In this document: in pieces, positions 1 to 8,981 of the stretch
Position numbering within the stretch: the stretch's first letter is position 1
Layout: each line of letters opens with the position of its first letter
From: Planctomycetales bacterium 71-10
Lineage (GTDB): Bacteria > Planctomycetota > Planctomycetia > Isosphaerales > Isosphaeraceae
DNA length: 64,000 nucleotides
Reading direction: 5' to 3'
Assembly (NCBI GenBank): GCA_001898385.1
Contig: MKTT01000104.1
Span: 1-64,000, forward strand
Program-made: the position numbers and the translations under genes
The notes under the pieces: model-generated
What the model was told of the DNA's origin: nothing
The model's input: only the letters and a program-made list of their open reading frames with translations
The model's database searches: none

Positions 1-88
1 CCCCCGTCGGCCGGCGCGCGCCGGTCGCATCCTCTCCGCGGAGAATCCCGCCCACGTCTGGGCCCTCGCGAAAGGACCAGGACCGCCT

Positions 89-2230
89 ATGAACCGAGCC
101 TCGCGCACCGCCGCGTTCGCCATCCTCCTCGGAGCCGCAGCCAGCCCGATGAAAGCCGACGAGCCCGCCAAGCCGTTCGCGTACCCCGACGCCCCGCAGT
201 CGGACACAGTCGACGTCTACCACGGCGTGAAGGTCCCCGACCCGTACCGCCCGCTGGAAGACCCCGACTCCGACGTCACCCGCGCCTGGGTCGAGGCCGA
301 GAACCAGGTGACGGGCGCGTTCCTGGGCTCCGTCCCCCAACGCGACGCCATCCGCGCCCGCGTCACGGAGCTGTGGGACTACGAGAAGTTCGGCACCCCC
401 GGCAAGAAGGGGGGCCGCTACTTCTACGCGCACAACACGGGCCTCCAGAACCAGTCGGTCCTGTACACGCTCGACAGGCTCGACGGCGAGCCGAAGATGC
501 TGCTCGACCCGAACACGCTCTCGGCCGACGGCACCGTGGCCCTGGCGGGGACGGTCGCCAGCGACGACGGCAAGAAGCTCGCCTACGGCATCGCCGAGGC
601 GGGCTCGGACTGGAACGTCTGGAAGGTCCGCGACGTCGAGACCGGCAAGGATGCGGACGACAAGATCGAGTGGGTCAAGTTCTCGTCCGCGACCTGGACG
701 CCGGACAACTCGGCGTTCTTCTACGGCCGCTTCCCCGCGCCCGAGCCGGGGCAGGACCTGAAGGGCGCCAACTACTTCCAGAAGGTCTACCTCCACCGCC
801 TGGGGACGCCGCAGGCCGAGGACGCCTTGATCTGGGAGGACCCCGAGCACAAGGAATGGGAGGCCACGCCGGCCGTCACCGACGACGGCAAGTACCTGGT
901 CCTCACGCTCCACAAGGGGACCGACGCCAAGTACCGCGTGCTCTATCGCCCCTTCGACCGGCCCGACGCGAAGCCCACGCACCTCGTCGGCGACTTCGAC
1001 GCCGAGTACGAATTCCTCGACAACGACGGCCCCGTCTTCTGGTTCAAGACCAACAAGGACGCCGAGCGCGGGAAGGTCGTGGCGATCGACACCCGCGATC
1101 CGCAGCCGGAGAAGTGGGTCGAGCTGATCCCCGAGGCGGCCGAGACCCTGGAAAGCGTCGACGTCGTCGGCGACCGCTTCCTCGCGACCTACCTGAAGGA
1201 CGCCCACACCGTCGTCCGCGTCTTCGACCTGGCCGGCGAGCACGTCCGCGACGTCGACCTGCCGGGCCTGGGGACGGCCTCGGGCTTCGGCGGCAAGCGG
1301 AAGGACCGGGAGACGTTCTACGCGTTCACGTCGTACACCACCCCGGCCGCGATCTATCGCTACGACGTCGAGACCGGCGAGAGCACCGTCTGGCGCAAGC
1401 CCGCGCTGAAGTTCGACCCGTCGAAGTATGAAACCGTGCAGGTCTTCTACCCCAGCAAGGACGGGACGAAGATCCCGATGTTCATCACGTCGAAGAAGGG
1501 CGTGAAGAAGGACGGCGACAACCCGACCCTGCTGTACGGCTACGGCGGGTTCAACATCCCGCTGACGCCCGGCTTCAGCCCGTCGGCCCTGACGTGGCTG
1601 GAGATGGGGGGCGTGTACGCGGTGGCCAACCTCCGCGGCGGCGGCGAGTACGGCGAGAGCTGGCACCAGGGGGGCACCCGCACCCGCAAGCAGAACGTCT
1701 TCGACGACTTCATCGCCGCGGCCGAGTGGCTGGTCGCCGAGAAGTACACCCGCAAGGAGAAGCTGGCGATCTCCGGCCGGTCGAACGGCGGGCTGCTCGT
1801 CGGCGCCTGCATGACCCAGCGGCCCGACCTCTACGGCGCGTGCCTGCCGGGCGTGGGCGTGCTGGACATGCTGAGGTTCCACAAGTTCACGATCGGCTGG
1901 GCGTGGATCGACGACTACGGCTCGTCGGACGACCCGGAGGAGTTCAAGGCCCTGCACGCCTACAGCCCGCTGCACAACGTGAAGCCCGGGACCTGCTACC
2001 CGCCGACGATGGTCATCACGGCCGACCACGACGACCGCGTCGTCCCGGCGCACAGCTTCAAGTTCGCCGCGGCGCTCCAGGCGGCCCAGTCGTGCGACAA
2101 CCCGGTGTTGATCCGCATCGAGACCAAGGCCGGCCACGGCGCGGGCAAGCCGACGACCAAGGTCATCGAGGAGGCCGCCGACCAGTGGGCGTTCCTGGTG
2201 AAGACGCTGAACGTCGAGGCCAGGCCGTGA
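89..2230 (+). CDS. Prolyl oligopeptidase family serine peptidase (S9A), exported
   Basis: A 713-residue protein that fits the full length of S9A prolyl oligopeptidases, which cut short peptides after proline. The N-terminus looks like a signal peptide (about residues 1-23, ending near Met-Lys-Ala-Asp), so it is probably periplasmic. The first two thirds is the propeller region. The C-terminal alpha/beta hydrolase part carries the nucleophile motif GRSNGG with Ser565, the acidic motif ADHDDRVVP (about 645-653) and a catalytic His683 in KAGHGAG, so the triad looks complete. The GGGEYG loop upstream of the serine is also typical. A purine-rich AAAGGACCAGG lies 9-19 nt before the ATG. Its stop overlaps the GTG start of the next gene, so the two are probably cotranscribed. 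Family call is firm; substrate is unknown. Confidence 0.93.
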   Translation: MNRASRTAAFAILLGAAASPMKADEPAKPFAYPDAPQSDTVDVYHGVKVPDPYRPLEDPDSDVTRAWVEAENQVTGAFLGSVPQRDAIRARVTELWDYEKFGTPGKKGGRYFYAHNTGLQNQSVLYTLDRLDGEPKMLLDPNTLSADGTVALAGTVASDDGKKLAYGIAEAGSDWNVWKVRDVETGKDADDKIEWVKFSSATWTPDNSAFFYGRFPAPEPGQDLKGANYFQKVYLHRLGTPQAEDALIWEDPEHKEWEATPAVTDDGKYLVLTLHKGTDAKYRVLYRPFDRPDAKPTHLVGDFDAEYEFLDNDGPVFWFKTNKDAERGKVVAIDTRDPQPEKWVELIPEAAETLESVDVVGDRFLATYLKDAHTVVRVFDLAGEHVRDVDLPGLGTASGFGGKRKDRETFYAFTSYTTPAAIYRYDVETGESTVWRKPALKFDPSKYETVQVFYPSKDGTKIPMFITSKKGVKKDGDNPTLLYGYGGFNIPLTPGFSPSALTWLEMGGVYAVANLRGGGEYGESWHQGGTRTRKQNVFDDFIAAAEWLVAEKYTRKEKLAISGRSNGGLLVGACMTQRPDLYGACLPGVGVLDMLRFHKFTIGWAWIDDYGSSDDPEEFKALHAYSPLHNVKPGTCYPPTMVITADHDDRVVPAHSFKFAAALQAAQSCDNPVLIRIETKAGHGAGKPTTKVIEEAADQWAFLVKTLNVEARP

Positions 2231-4062
2231 CCGACGAGGGCCCGACGCTTCCCCAGCCGCCCCCCGCCGCGCCGGCCGAGCCCGGCGCGGCGGAGGTCCG
2301 GCCGTACCCGGAGTTCGCGACGCCGACGAAGGAGATCCCGGCGAAGGCGAAGCCCGGCTGGCGGGACGGCCTCCGCGACATCGGCCGGGGGATGGAGTTC
2401 GGGGCGTGGGCCGCGGCGCTGGCGTCGATCCCCGTCGCCGCGTTCGTCGTCGGCGCCTCGCTGGGGCTGGTCCAGATCCTCGTCGGCCTCTCGACGATGG
2501 TGCAGGAGGTCTTCAAGACCGCCGGCCGAGCGGTCATGGTCTGCCTCCTCATCAGCTTCTGGTGCGCCCCGCCGATGGGCTTGGCGGCCTGGCTGATCCG
2601 GGGGATCCTCAAGCGGTTCGGCCGGCCGGGGGCCGACCTCGCGACCCGCAAGCGGCGGCGACGGCGACGCTGGGCCGTCCTGGCGGCGCTGGCGACGATC
2701 GCGATCGTCGCGGGGCTCGGCGCGACGATCGCCCTGAACCGCTACTCGACCCGAGCCTTCGAGGAGGCCGCCGCCGAGGTCGACGCCGAGGACCCCGACT
2801 GGCGGCTCGACGATCTGATGGCGACCCGCGAGGAGATCGCCGACGACGACAACGCCGCCCTGGTCGTCGCCGACGTGTTCAACATGCTCCCCGAGTCCTG
2901 GCCGCCGGAGCAGGTCGACGCCGCCGTGGGGCGGGCGCTCGACGCCGACGATTCGCGGAAGCTGGGCGAGGAGACCGCCGCGACGATCCGCGACGAGATG
3001 GACGACCTCGCCGACGCCGTCGACCTCGCGCGGACCCTGGCCGAATACGACCGCGGCCGTCACGAGCTGGAGATCGGGCCGAAGGTCATCGACACGCTCC
3101 TCCCCGACACCCAGAACTCCCGGGCCGTCGCCCGACTCCTCAACGTCGACGCGATCCGGCTCGCCGAAGACGGCAAGCTGGACGAGGCCCTCGATTCCTG
3201 CCGCGCCATCCTGGTCGCGGCCCGTTCGATCGGCGACGAGCCGTTCCTGATCTCGCAACTGGCCCGGACCGCGATCGTCGCCATCGACGAGCGGCCGATC
3301 CGCCGCGTGCTGGCGCAGGGCAAGCCGTCCGACGAGGCCCTCGCGAGCCTCCAGGATCTCCTCGAAGACGAACTGTACCAGCCCCGGCTCTGGTGGGGCC
3401 TCCGCGGCGAGCGGGCGAGCCTCGTCGAGATGATCCGCCGCATCAAGGACGGCGAGACGCCCCTCGACGAACCCGTCGGCAACACCCCCCCGGGGACGAC
3501 CCGCATCCCCGGGTTGATGATCGTCGGCGGGGATTACCAGATGGCCGTCGCCCTTCGCTGGTTCGAAGACCTGCTGGCGATCCCCGACCTCCCCGAGGCC
3601 GAGTGGGACGCCGCCTACGCCGCCTTTCAGGAGAAGATCGTCGCGGTCGGGAGGTCCCGGCTCGGCAAGTACACGACGACGTATCCCTACTTCATGATGC
3701 CGGCGATCCAGGGGAGCCTCGACGCCGAGCGGCGCATCCGCGCCGTGCTCGGCTCGCTCATCCTGCTCGTCGCGGCCGAGCGCCATCGCCAGGCGACGGG
3801 GGAGTGGCCGGCGACGATCGACGACTTCGACCCGGACATCCTCTTCGAGCCGCCCCACGACCCCTACACGGGAGAGCCGTACCGGATGACCTACGCCGAC
3901 GGCCGCCTGCGGATCTACTCGCCGGGCCCGAACCTCCGCGACGAAGGGGGCGCCTACGACCTCAAGAAGTGGACGAAGAAGGCCGGCGAGGACGACGTGG
4001 GGACCTTCGCCTACGACCCCGAGCTGCGCGGGCGGCCGGCGGTCGCGGGGGAGGGCCCATGA
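2227..4062 (+). CDS. Membrane-anchored protein of unknown function
   Basis: Not recognised as a named family. The GTG start overlaps the previous TGA (GTGA), which fits translational coupling. The 611-residue product starts with a proline-rich cytoplasmic segment, then has about three hydrophobic segments in residues 58-175 (one follows an Arg-rich RKRRRRRR stretch), then a long mostly helical, acidic soluble domain. The C-terminal end has a DPYTGEPYRMTYADGRLRIY stretch followed by SPGPN and DEGG; this short DP-x-TG-x-P module with a YS-x-GPN tail recurs in planctomycete and verrucomicrobial hypothetical proteins and in pseudopilin-like tails. Function cannot be inferred. A neighbouring peptidase may suggest an envelope role, but this is weak. 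Confidence 0.8.
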   Translation: MTDEGPTLPQPPPAAPAEPGAAEVRPYPEFATPTKEIPAKAKPGWRDGLRDIGRGMEFGAWAAALASIPVAAFVVGASLGLVQILVGLSTMVQEVFKTAGRAVMVCLLISFWCAPPMGLAAWLIRGILKRFGRPGADLATRKRRRRRRWAVLAALATIAIVAGLGATIALNRYSTRAFEEAAAEVDAEDPDWRLDDLMATREEIADDDNAALVVADVFNMLPESWPPEQVDAAVGRALDADDSRKLGEETAATIRDEMDDLADAVDLARTLAEYDRGRHELEIGPKVIDTLLPDTQNSRAVARLLNVDAIRLAEDGKLDEALDSCRAILVAARSIGDEPFLISQLARTAIVAIDERPIRRVLAQGKPSDEALASLQDLLEDELYQPRLWWGLRGERASLVEMIRRIKDGETPLDEPVGNTPPGTTRIPGLMIVGGDYQMAVALRWFEDLLAIPDLPEAEWDAAYAAFQEKIVAVGRSRLGKYTTTYPYFMMPAIQGSLDAERRIRAVLGSLILLVAAERHRQATGEWPATIDDFDPDILFEPPHDPYTGEPYRMTYADGRLRIYSPGPNLRDEGGAYDLKKWTKKAGEDDVGTFAYDPELRGRPAVAGEGP

Positions 4063-4257
4063 GCGGGGACGGCCGAACGTCAGGGCTTTACTCCGGGGCC
4101 CGCGGAGGATAATGTGTACCTAGAGGTGAAGAATTCCGATTCGAATCCCATGCGACGGGATCCGGGGTGACCCGCGGGGCCGGCGAGGCGGCCGGCGGGG
4201 CGTCGCCGCGAGGTCTCGCGCGAGCGAGGTCCCGGCGTCGAGCGCCGGGCGACACCG

Positions 4258-6048
4258 ATGGCGCGCATACCCCTGCCAGTTCTGCAAGGACCCTCGGGCC
4301 GAGGCGATGCCGCCTTCGCGGCCGGCTCCGAGGTCACGGCGACGACGCTGATCCCGGACCTGATCCGGGCCCATCCCGGGGCGAGGGTCGTGCTCGACCG
4401 CTACGGCCTGCGGGGCTGCGGCGGTCGCCTGGGGCCTTACGAGACGCTGGGGTTCTTCGCGAGGGCCCACGGCGTGGAGCAGGGGCGGCTGCTCCGCGAG
4501 CTGGCCGAGGCGATCGATCGCGGCGAGGCGGCCCGCCACGAGGTCGCCGACCTCACCGACTCGATCTACCGCCGCTACTTCCTCGCCGGGATCGCCATGG
4601 TCCTGACGGCGGGCGCCACCTGGGGCGCGTGGCTGCTCTGGAGGATCGGGCTGGGGGGCTCGTTCCTGGTCAACCCGCTCCAGAGCGTGAACGCGCACGG
4701 CATGGTGCAGATCTCCGGATGGGTGGGCCTGTTCATCATGGGGTTCGCCTACCAGGCGTTCCCGCGGATCTGGCATACGAGCCTCGCCGCGCCCCGGCTG
4801 GCCGTCGCCGTCTTCGCGGCCATGGTGGTCGGGATCGTGGCGCAGGCGGTCGGGATGGTCGCGGCCGTCGTGCCGCTGGCCATGGTCGGCGCGGGGTTGC
4901 AGGTGGTCGCGGTGGCGGCGTTCGTCGCGCAGATCCTGGCGACGTTCCGCCGCTCCGGCGCGAGGTTCGAGCCCTACGCGGCGTTCGTGGTCGCGGCGCT
5001 GGGGTGGTTCCTGGCGTCGACCCTCATGAGCGGCTGGCACACCTGGACGACGATGACCGCGCCGGGCGAGGCGGCGTTGGTCTGGTACGTCGCGACCTAC
5101 CAGGCCCCGCTGCGCGACCTCCAGGTCCACGGCCTGGCCCTGTTCATGATCCTGGGCGTGTCGATCCGCATGGTGCCGGCGCTGTTCGGGGCGCCCAAGG
5201 TGGACGACCGCCGGGCGTGGTGGGCGCTCGGGCTGCTGACGGCGGCGGTGCTGGGCGAGGTGGGCCTCTTCCTGGCGTATCGCTGGACGGGGAATCATGC
5301 GCTGGCGGCGGGGCTGATGAGCCCCTGGCTGATGCTGGCGGCGGGCGTCGCGCTGGTGGTCCTCCCCTGGCGGCCGTGGCGGCCGTTCCCCGAGCCGGAT
5401 CGCGTGGGGAAGTTCGTGAGGGCGGCCTACATCTGGCTCGCCGTCTCGATCGCGATGCTCCTGCTGATGCCGGCGCATGCGGCGGCCAGCGGGCTGCCGT
5501 TCAGCCATGCGTACTACGGGGCGATCCGCCACGCCGTCACGGTGGGGTTCGTCAGCCTGATGATCATGGGGTTCGCGGCGAAGGTCGTGCCGACGCTCAA
5601 CGGCGTGGACCCGCGGAAGATCAGCGGGCTGTGGGGCCCGTTCTTGCTGGTGAACGCCGGCTGCTTCCTCCGCGTGGCCTCGCAGACGCTGACGGACTGG
5701 TCGGCGGCCCCCTATGCGGTCATCGGCCTGAGCGGGACGATGGAGGTCGCCGGGCTGGCGTGGTGGGGGGCGGGGCTGGCGTCGCTGATGATCCGCGGGG
5801 CCCGCGAGGCCGGCGACCCCGGCCCCGGCTCCGCTCCCGAGCGGATCGTCGGCGGGCATCATCCGGCCGACGTCCTGGACTGGTTCCCCGAGACCGCGGC
5901 GGTGTTCGACCGGTTCGGCATGGACGGCCTGCGGCGGCCGGCCCTGCGCCGGACGCTCGGCCGACGGACGACGCTGGACCAGGCGGCCCGGCTCCGCGGG
6001 ATCGCGCCCGCGGAACTGGTCCTCGCCCTGAACGAGGCCCGGCGCTGA
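4258..6048 (+). CDS. NnrS-like membrane protein with DUF1858/ScdA_N-like domains at both ends
   Basis: The 596-residue protein has a central block of roughly 11-12 hydrophobic segments (about residues 105-515) with conserved histidines in contexts such as VNAHGMVQISGW and QVHGLALFMILG, resembling NnrS, a haem-copper membrane protein tied to nitric oxide metabolism. Residues 28-92 (TLIPDLIRAHPGARVVLDRYG, with Cys54) and again the C-terminal 60 residues (HPADVLDWFPETAAVFDRFG) look like the small DUF1858/DUF542 domain found at the start of ScdA/RIC iron-centre repair proteins. The C-terminal copy lacks the cysteine. Two such domains bracketing an NnrS core suggests an NO or iron-nitrosyl stress role; this is inference. 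The start is chosen at the first ATG; no strong ribosome site is visible, and a later start cannot be excluded. It converges on the next gene, 10 nt away. Confidence 0.75.
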   Translation: MARIPLPVLQGPSGRGDAAFAAGSEVTATTLIPDLIRAHPGARVVLDRYGLRGCGGRLGPYETLGFFARAHGVEQGRLLRELAEAIDRGEAARHEVADLTDSIYRRYFLAGIAMVLTAGATWGAWLLWRIGLGGSFLVNPLQSVNAHGMVQISGWVGLFIMGFAYQAFPRIWHTSLAAPRLAVAVFAAMVVGIVAQAVGMVAAVVPLAMVGAGLQVVAVAAFVAQILATFRRSGARFEPYAAFVVAALGWFLASTLMSGWHTWTTMTAPGEAALVWYVATYQAPLRDLQVHGLALFMILGVSIRMVPALFGAPKVDDRRAWWALGLLTAAVLGEVGLFLAYRWTGNHALAAGLMSPWLMLAAGVALVVLPWRPWRPFPEPDRVGKFVRAAYIWLAVSIAMLLLMPAHAAASGLPFSHAYYGAIRHAVTVGFVSLMIMGFAAKVVPTLNGVDPRKISGLWGPFLLVNAGCFLRVASQTLTDWSAAPYAVIGLSGTMEVAGLAWWGAGLASLMIRGAREAGDPGPGSAPERIVGGHHPADVLDWFPETAAVFDRFGMDGLRRPALRRTLGRRTTLDQAARLRGIAPAELVLALNEARR

Positions 6049-6058
6049 CGCCGGCCGC

Positions 6059-7021
6059 TCATCGGGTCGCGGCGGCCTCGCCGAAGAAGGGGAAGATCCG
6101 CAGCAGCTCGGCCCGGTCGGGCTGGCGGCCGTACTCGCAGACCTGGAACGCCTCGGCCGCCCGCACGGCCCCGCCGCGATCGGGGCCGAGGAGTTCCGCG
6201 AGCTTGTCGCGGAAGCGGTCGGCGGAGGACCCGTAGCGCTTCAGCACCTGCTCCCGGAACCACGCCTTGCGCGCGGCGGGGTCCTTGGGGACCTCGTCGA
6301 GATAGCCCTCGATCCAGGGGAGCCATTCGAAGAACTGGGAGTCCATCTCGGCGAGGGCGTCGACCTTGCGGTCCAGCACCGGGTCGATGGGGACGACGAC
6401 GTCGGCCCGGAACGGGTTGGGCTGCTGGAAGCGGTCGGCGACGTAGAGGAAGACGGGGTTGGTCTTCAGCGCCGGCGTGTCCGGGCAGAAGTTGGGGACG
6501 GCCACCATGTAGGCGGTGTCCTGCACCAGGACGCCGGTGTAGCGGTGGTCGGGGTGGTAGTCGTTGGGCCTCGGGGCGATGACGACGTCGGCGTTCCACG
6601 AGCGGATCGCGCGGGCGACGGCCTTGCGGTTCTCCAGCGTGGGCATCAGCTCGCCGTCGTGGTTGTCGAGCGTCTGGGATTCGACGCCCAGGATCTTCGC
6701 GGCGCGGACGGATTCCTCGCGGCGACGGCGGGCGAGCGGGCCGCCGGACATCTCGTGATGGCCGATGTCGCCGTTGGTCAGGCTGACGAACTTGACCGCG
6801 TGGCCGGCGTCGACCCAGCGGGCGGCGGTGCCGCCGGCGGTCAGCTCGCAGTCGTCGGGGTGGGCGCCGAAGACGATGATCCGGAGGGGCTTGGCGGGCT
6901 GCATGGTCTCTCCGCCGCGGGCCGGCGCGGGGTGCGTGAAGGTGGAGGAGGCCAGGGCCAGGGCCAGGGCCGAGAGGGCGATCGACGGGGCCGGGCGTCG
7001 GCCGTCGGGGGGGCGGATCAT
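6059..7021 (-). CDS. PIG-L family deacetylase, exported
   Basis: A 320-residue zinc-dependent deacetylase of the PIG-L/LmbE family, which removes acetyl groups from N-acetylglucosamine-type substrates. It shows the metal motif AHPDDCE near the start of the domain and the second motif HPDHR in PNDYHPDHRYTG. The N-terminus (about residues 1-36) is a signal peptide, so the enzyme is probably secreted. The ATG at 7021 is preceded by AAGGAG with 7-nt spacing, which decides this start. It is transcribed away from the 7166 gene, with 144 nt between them. Substrate unknown; many planctomycetes have several paralogues, and a second distant one lies at 17875-18828. Confidence 0.9.
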   Translation of the reverse strand: MIRPPDGRRPAPSIALSALALALASSTFTHPAPARGGETMQPAKPLRIIVFGAHPDDCELTAGGTAARWVDAGHAVKFVSLTNGDIGHHEMSGGPLARRRREESVRAAKILGVESQTLDNHDGELMPTLENRKAVARAIRSWNADVVIAPRPNDYHPDHRYTGVLVQDTAYMVAVPNFCPDTPALKTNPVFLYVADRFQQPNPFRADVVVPIDPVLDRKVDALAEMDSQFFEWLPWIEGYLDEVPKDPAARKAWFREQVLKRYGSSADRFRDKLAELLGPDRGGAVRAAEAFQVCEYGRQPDRAELLRIFPFFGEAAATR

Positions 7022-7129
7022 GGGGGAGGCTCCTTGGGGGATGGGTCGGCCTGGGGCGACCGGGCGGGGCCGCCGCGACGCCAGCGTACCCCCGCGCGGG
7101 CCGCGAGGCGACGGGGCTCCGGCGTCCGC

Positions 7130-7159
7130 TTGTCGGGCGCGAAACGGGGGTCGTACAAT
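7130..7159 (+). promoter_or_regulatory. Candidate sigma-70 promoter, possibly giving a leaderless mRNA
   Basis: TTGTCG at 7130-7135 and TACAAT at 7154-7159 are separated by 18 nt. A transcript starting 7 nt after the -10 box would begin at the A of the ATG at 7166. No ribosome-binding purine stretch other than AGGG right next to the start is seen. Prediction from consensus only. Confidence 0.45.
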
Positions 7160-7165
7160 CAGGGC

Positions 7166-8953
7166 ATGAGAGTCCATCCGCCGACCCGGCCCGGCCTCGC
7201 CCTGATCGTCGCCCTGACCCTCGGGGCCGCGGCGCCGGACGGCGCGCGCGGGGAGTCGCCCGGCCCGGACCGGCTGGCTCGCCCGGGGGGGCCGGTGGTC
7301 GAGGGGCGGCTGCGGCTCGACCCGTCGGCGGGGCTTCTGTTCGAGCCGGCGGCGGGCGGGACCCTGCGGGCGACGCCCGGGGCCGTGGTGGAGTTCGCGC
7401 CGCCGCCCGCGGCCGGCGCGGCGGTCCCGCCGATGTTCCGGGCCGCGATGGGCGAGTCCGGGAGGGTCTCCGGCGCGCTGGCGGCGATCGCCGAGGGCTC
7501 GGTCACGCTGGCGGTCCCCTGGCAGGCCGCGCCGGTCGTCGTGCGGAGGCCGGGCGTGCAGTCGCTGGTGCAGCGGCCGGGAGAGGTCCGGATCCTGGCC
7601 GACGACTTCGACGCGATCGACCCGGCCTGGGCCGTCGTCGGCGGGCCCCGCGCGGCGGTCGAGGGGGGCGAGACGGCCGTGCTCCTGCCGCCCGGCGGGT
7701 CGTCGATCGAGCGCCGGTTCGAGGAGCCCGTCGAGGCCGGCCGCGTCGACCTGAGCTTCCGCGACGACGGCCGGGTCCACCCCGGCCGGTCGTGGACCCT
7801 GGCCCTGACGTTCCGTGCCCCCGGCGGGCCGGCCGTCGTGCGGGTGCTGCTGGGCTGGGCCGAGGAGAGCCTGGCCGTGGAGTCGCCCGACGGGCCGACC
7901 CTGGTGGTCCAGCGCCTGGCCCGCGCCGACGCCTGGCGCCGCGCGACCGTCCGGTTCGACGACCGCCGCACGGAGATCGCGGTCGACGGCAAGGACCTGG
8001 CCCACGGCGTCGGGCCCGAGGGGCCGCTCGAATCGATCCGGGTCGCGGTCGAGGGCGAAGGGGACGACGGCCCGGCCGGGCTCGTCGGCGCGGTGCAGGT
8101 CGCCCGGTTCGCGTCGGCCCCCCCCGGCCTGGAGGTGGATCCCACCCAGGACGAGGCCCGGCTGGTGGTCGGCGACCAGCTCTTCGGGACGGTCCTCCGC
8201 GGCGACCGCGACCGCGTCGCGATGACTGTGGACGACCGCCCGGTCGCGATCGCCTGGAAGGACCTCGCCGGGCTCCGCTTCCGCCGCGACCCCGCCGCCG
8301 GATCGCCCGTCTCGGGCGCCCTCGCGCGGGTCGAGTGGGACGCGGGCGACGGGGCCGGAGAGGAGCCCGACTTCGCCGAGGGGGCCGTCTCCGCCCTCAC
8401 CGACGAGGCCCTGACCCTGGAGACCCCCTACGCCGGCGCGCTGACGATCCCCCGCGATCGACTGGCGCGGCTCCGCGTCCTGGAGCCGGGGGTCCGCCTG
8501 GTGATCGACCCCTGCTCGCACCACCTGGGGGACGAGATCTCCGGGACCTCCCCGGCGCTCGACCCGCCGATGGACGAGGGGGGCGTGCTCGAACGGGCCT
8601 TCGACGTCCCGGCGGAAGCCCCGGGCGTCGGCCCCGCGTCGATCGTCCTGGACGTCGTCGGGGTCGTGGGCGAGGCGACCGGGCTGATGTTCTCCGACCA
8701 GGTGCGCCGCGGCGAGTTGAAGACCTATGTCGCGATCGACGGCCGGCGGATCGACTACATCAACCGCTACATCGACGACGCCAACGAGACGCCCCGGCGG
8801 ATCCGCATCCCCGTCCCGGCCGACGCCCTGCGGCCCGGCCCGCACGTCCTCCGCCTGGAGCAGACGGGGGACGCCCGCGACCCGACCGCGTTCGACGACC
8901 TGGGCGTCCTCGGCGTGGCCGTCGAGTTCTCGCCCCCCGCGCCCCGACCTTGA
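7166..8953 (+). CDS. Secreted protein of unknown function
   Basis: A 595-residue protein with a signal peptide (about residues 1-28, MRVHPPTRPGLALIVALTLG then Ala-rich). It is rich in beta-strand-like stretches, and a VEGRLRLDPSAGLLFEP segment and a later LVVGDQLFGTVLRGD segment look like repeated barrel-type modules seen in planctomycete proteins. The C-terminal 140 residues form a separate conserved-looking block (LVIDPCSHHLGDEISG through YINRYIDDANETPRRI). No catalytic signature was found. The ATG is only 6 nt after a -10-like box. It lies 28 nt upstream of the diadenylate cyclase gene and may share its transcript. Function unknown. Confidence 0.8.
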   Translation: MRVHPPTRPGLALIVALTLGAAAPDGARGESPGPDRLARPGGPVVEGRLRLDPSAGLLFEPAAGGTLRATPGAVVEFAPPPAAGAAVPPMFRAAMGESGRVSGALAAIAEGSVTLAVPWQAAPVVVRRPGVQSLVQRPGEVRILADDFDAIDPAWAVVGGPRAAVEGGETAVLLPPGGSSIERRFEEPVEAGRVDLSFRDDGRVHPGRSWTLALTFRAPGGPAVVRVLLGWAEESLAVESPDGPTLVVQRLARADAWRRATVRFDDRRTEIAVDGKDLAHGVGPEGPLESIRVAVEGEGDDGPAGLVGAVQVARFASAPPGLEVDPTQDEARLVVGDQLFGTVLRGDRDRVAMTVDDRPVAIAWKDLAGLRFRRDPAAGSPVSGALARVEWDAGDGAGEEPDFAEGAVSALTDEALTLETPYAGALTIPRDRLARLRVLEPGVRLVIDPCSHHLGDEISGTSPALDPPMDEGGVLERAFDVPAEAPGVGPASIVLDVVGVVGEATGLMFSDQVRRGELKTYVAIDGRRIDYINRYIDDANETPRRIRIPVPADALRPGPHVLRLEQTGDARDPTAFDDLGVLGVAVEFSPPAPRP

Positions 8954-8981
8954 CCCGAACCCCGACGAGCCGACGTCCCCC

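Noticed and set aside
1996..3858. 620-codon open frame opposite the membrane protein gene
   Set aside because: Antisense to a clear gene, rich in Arg/Asp/Gly with no domain; such frames are expected at this GC content.
4136..4170. GATTCGAATCC resembling a tRNA T-arm
   Set aside because: The flanking bases do not form the 5-bp stem and no acceptor, D or anticodon arms fit around it.
4120..5862. 580-codon frame opposite the NnrS-like gene
   Set aside because: Composition dominated by Arg, Pro and Asp with no family motif, while the plus strand has clear membrane helices.
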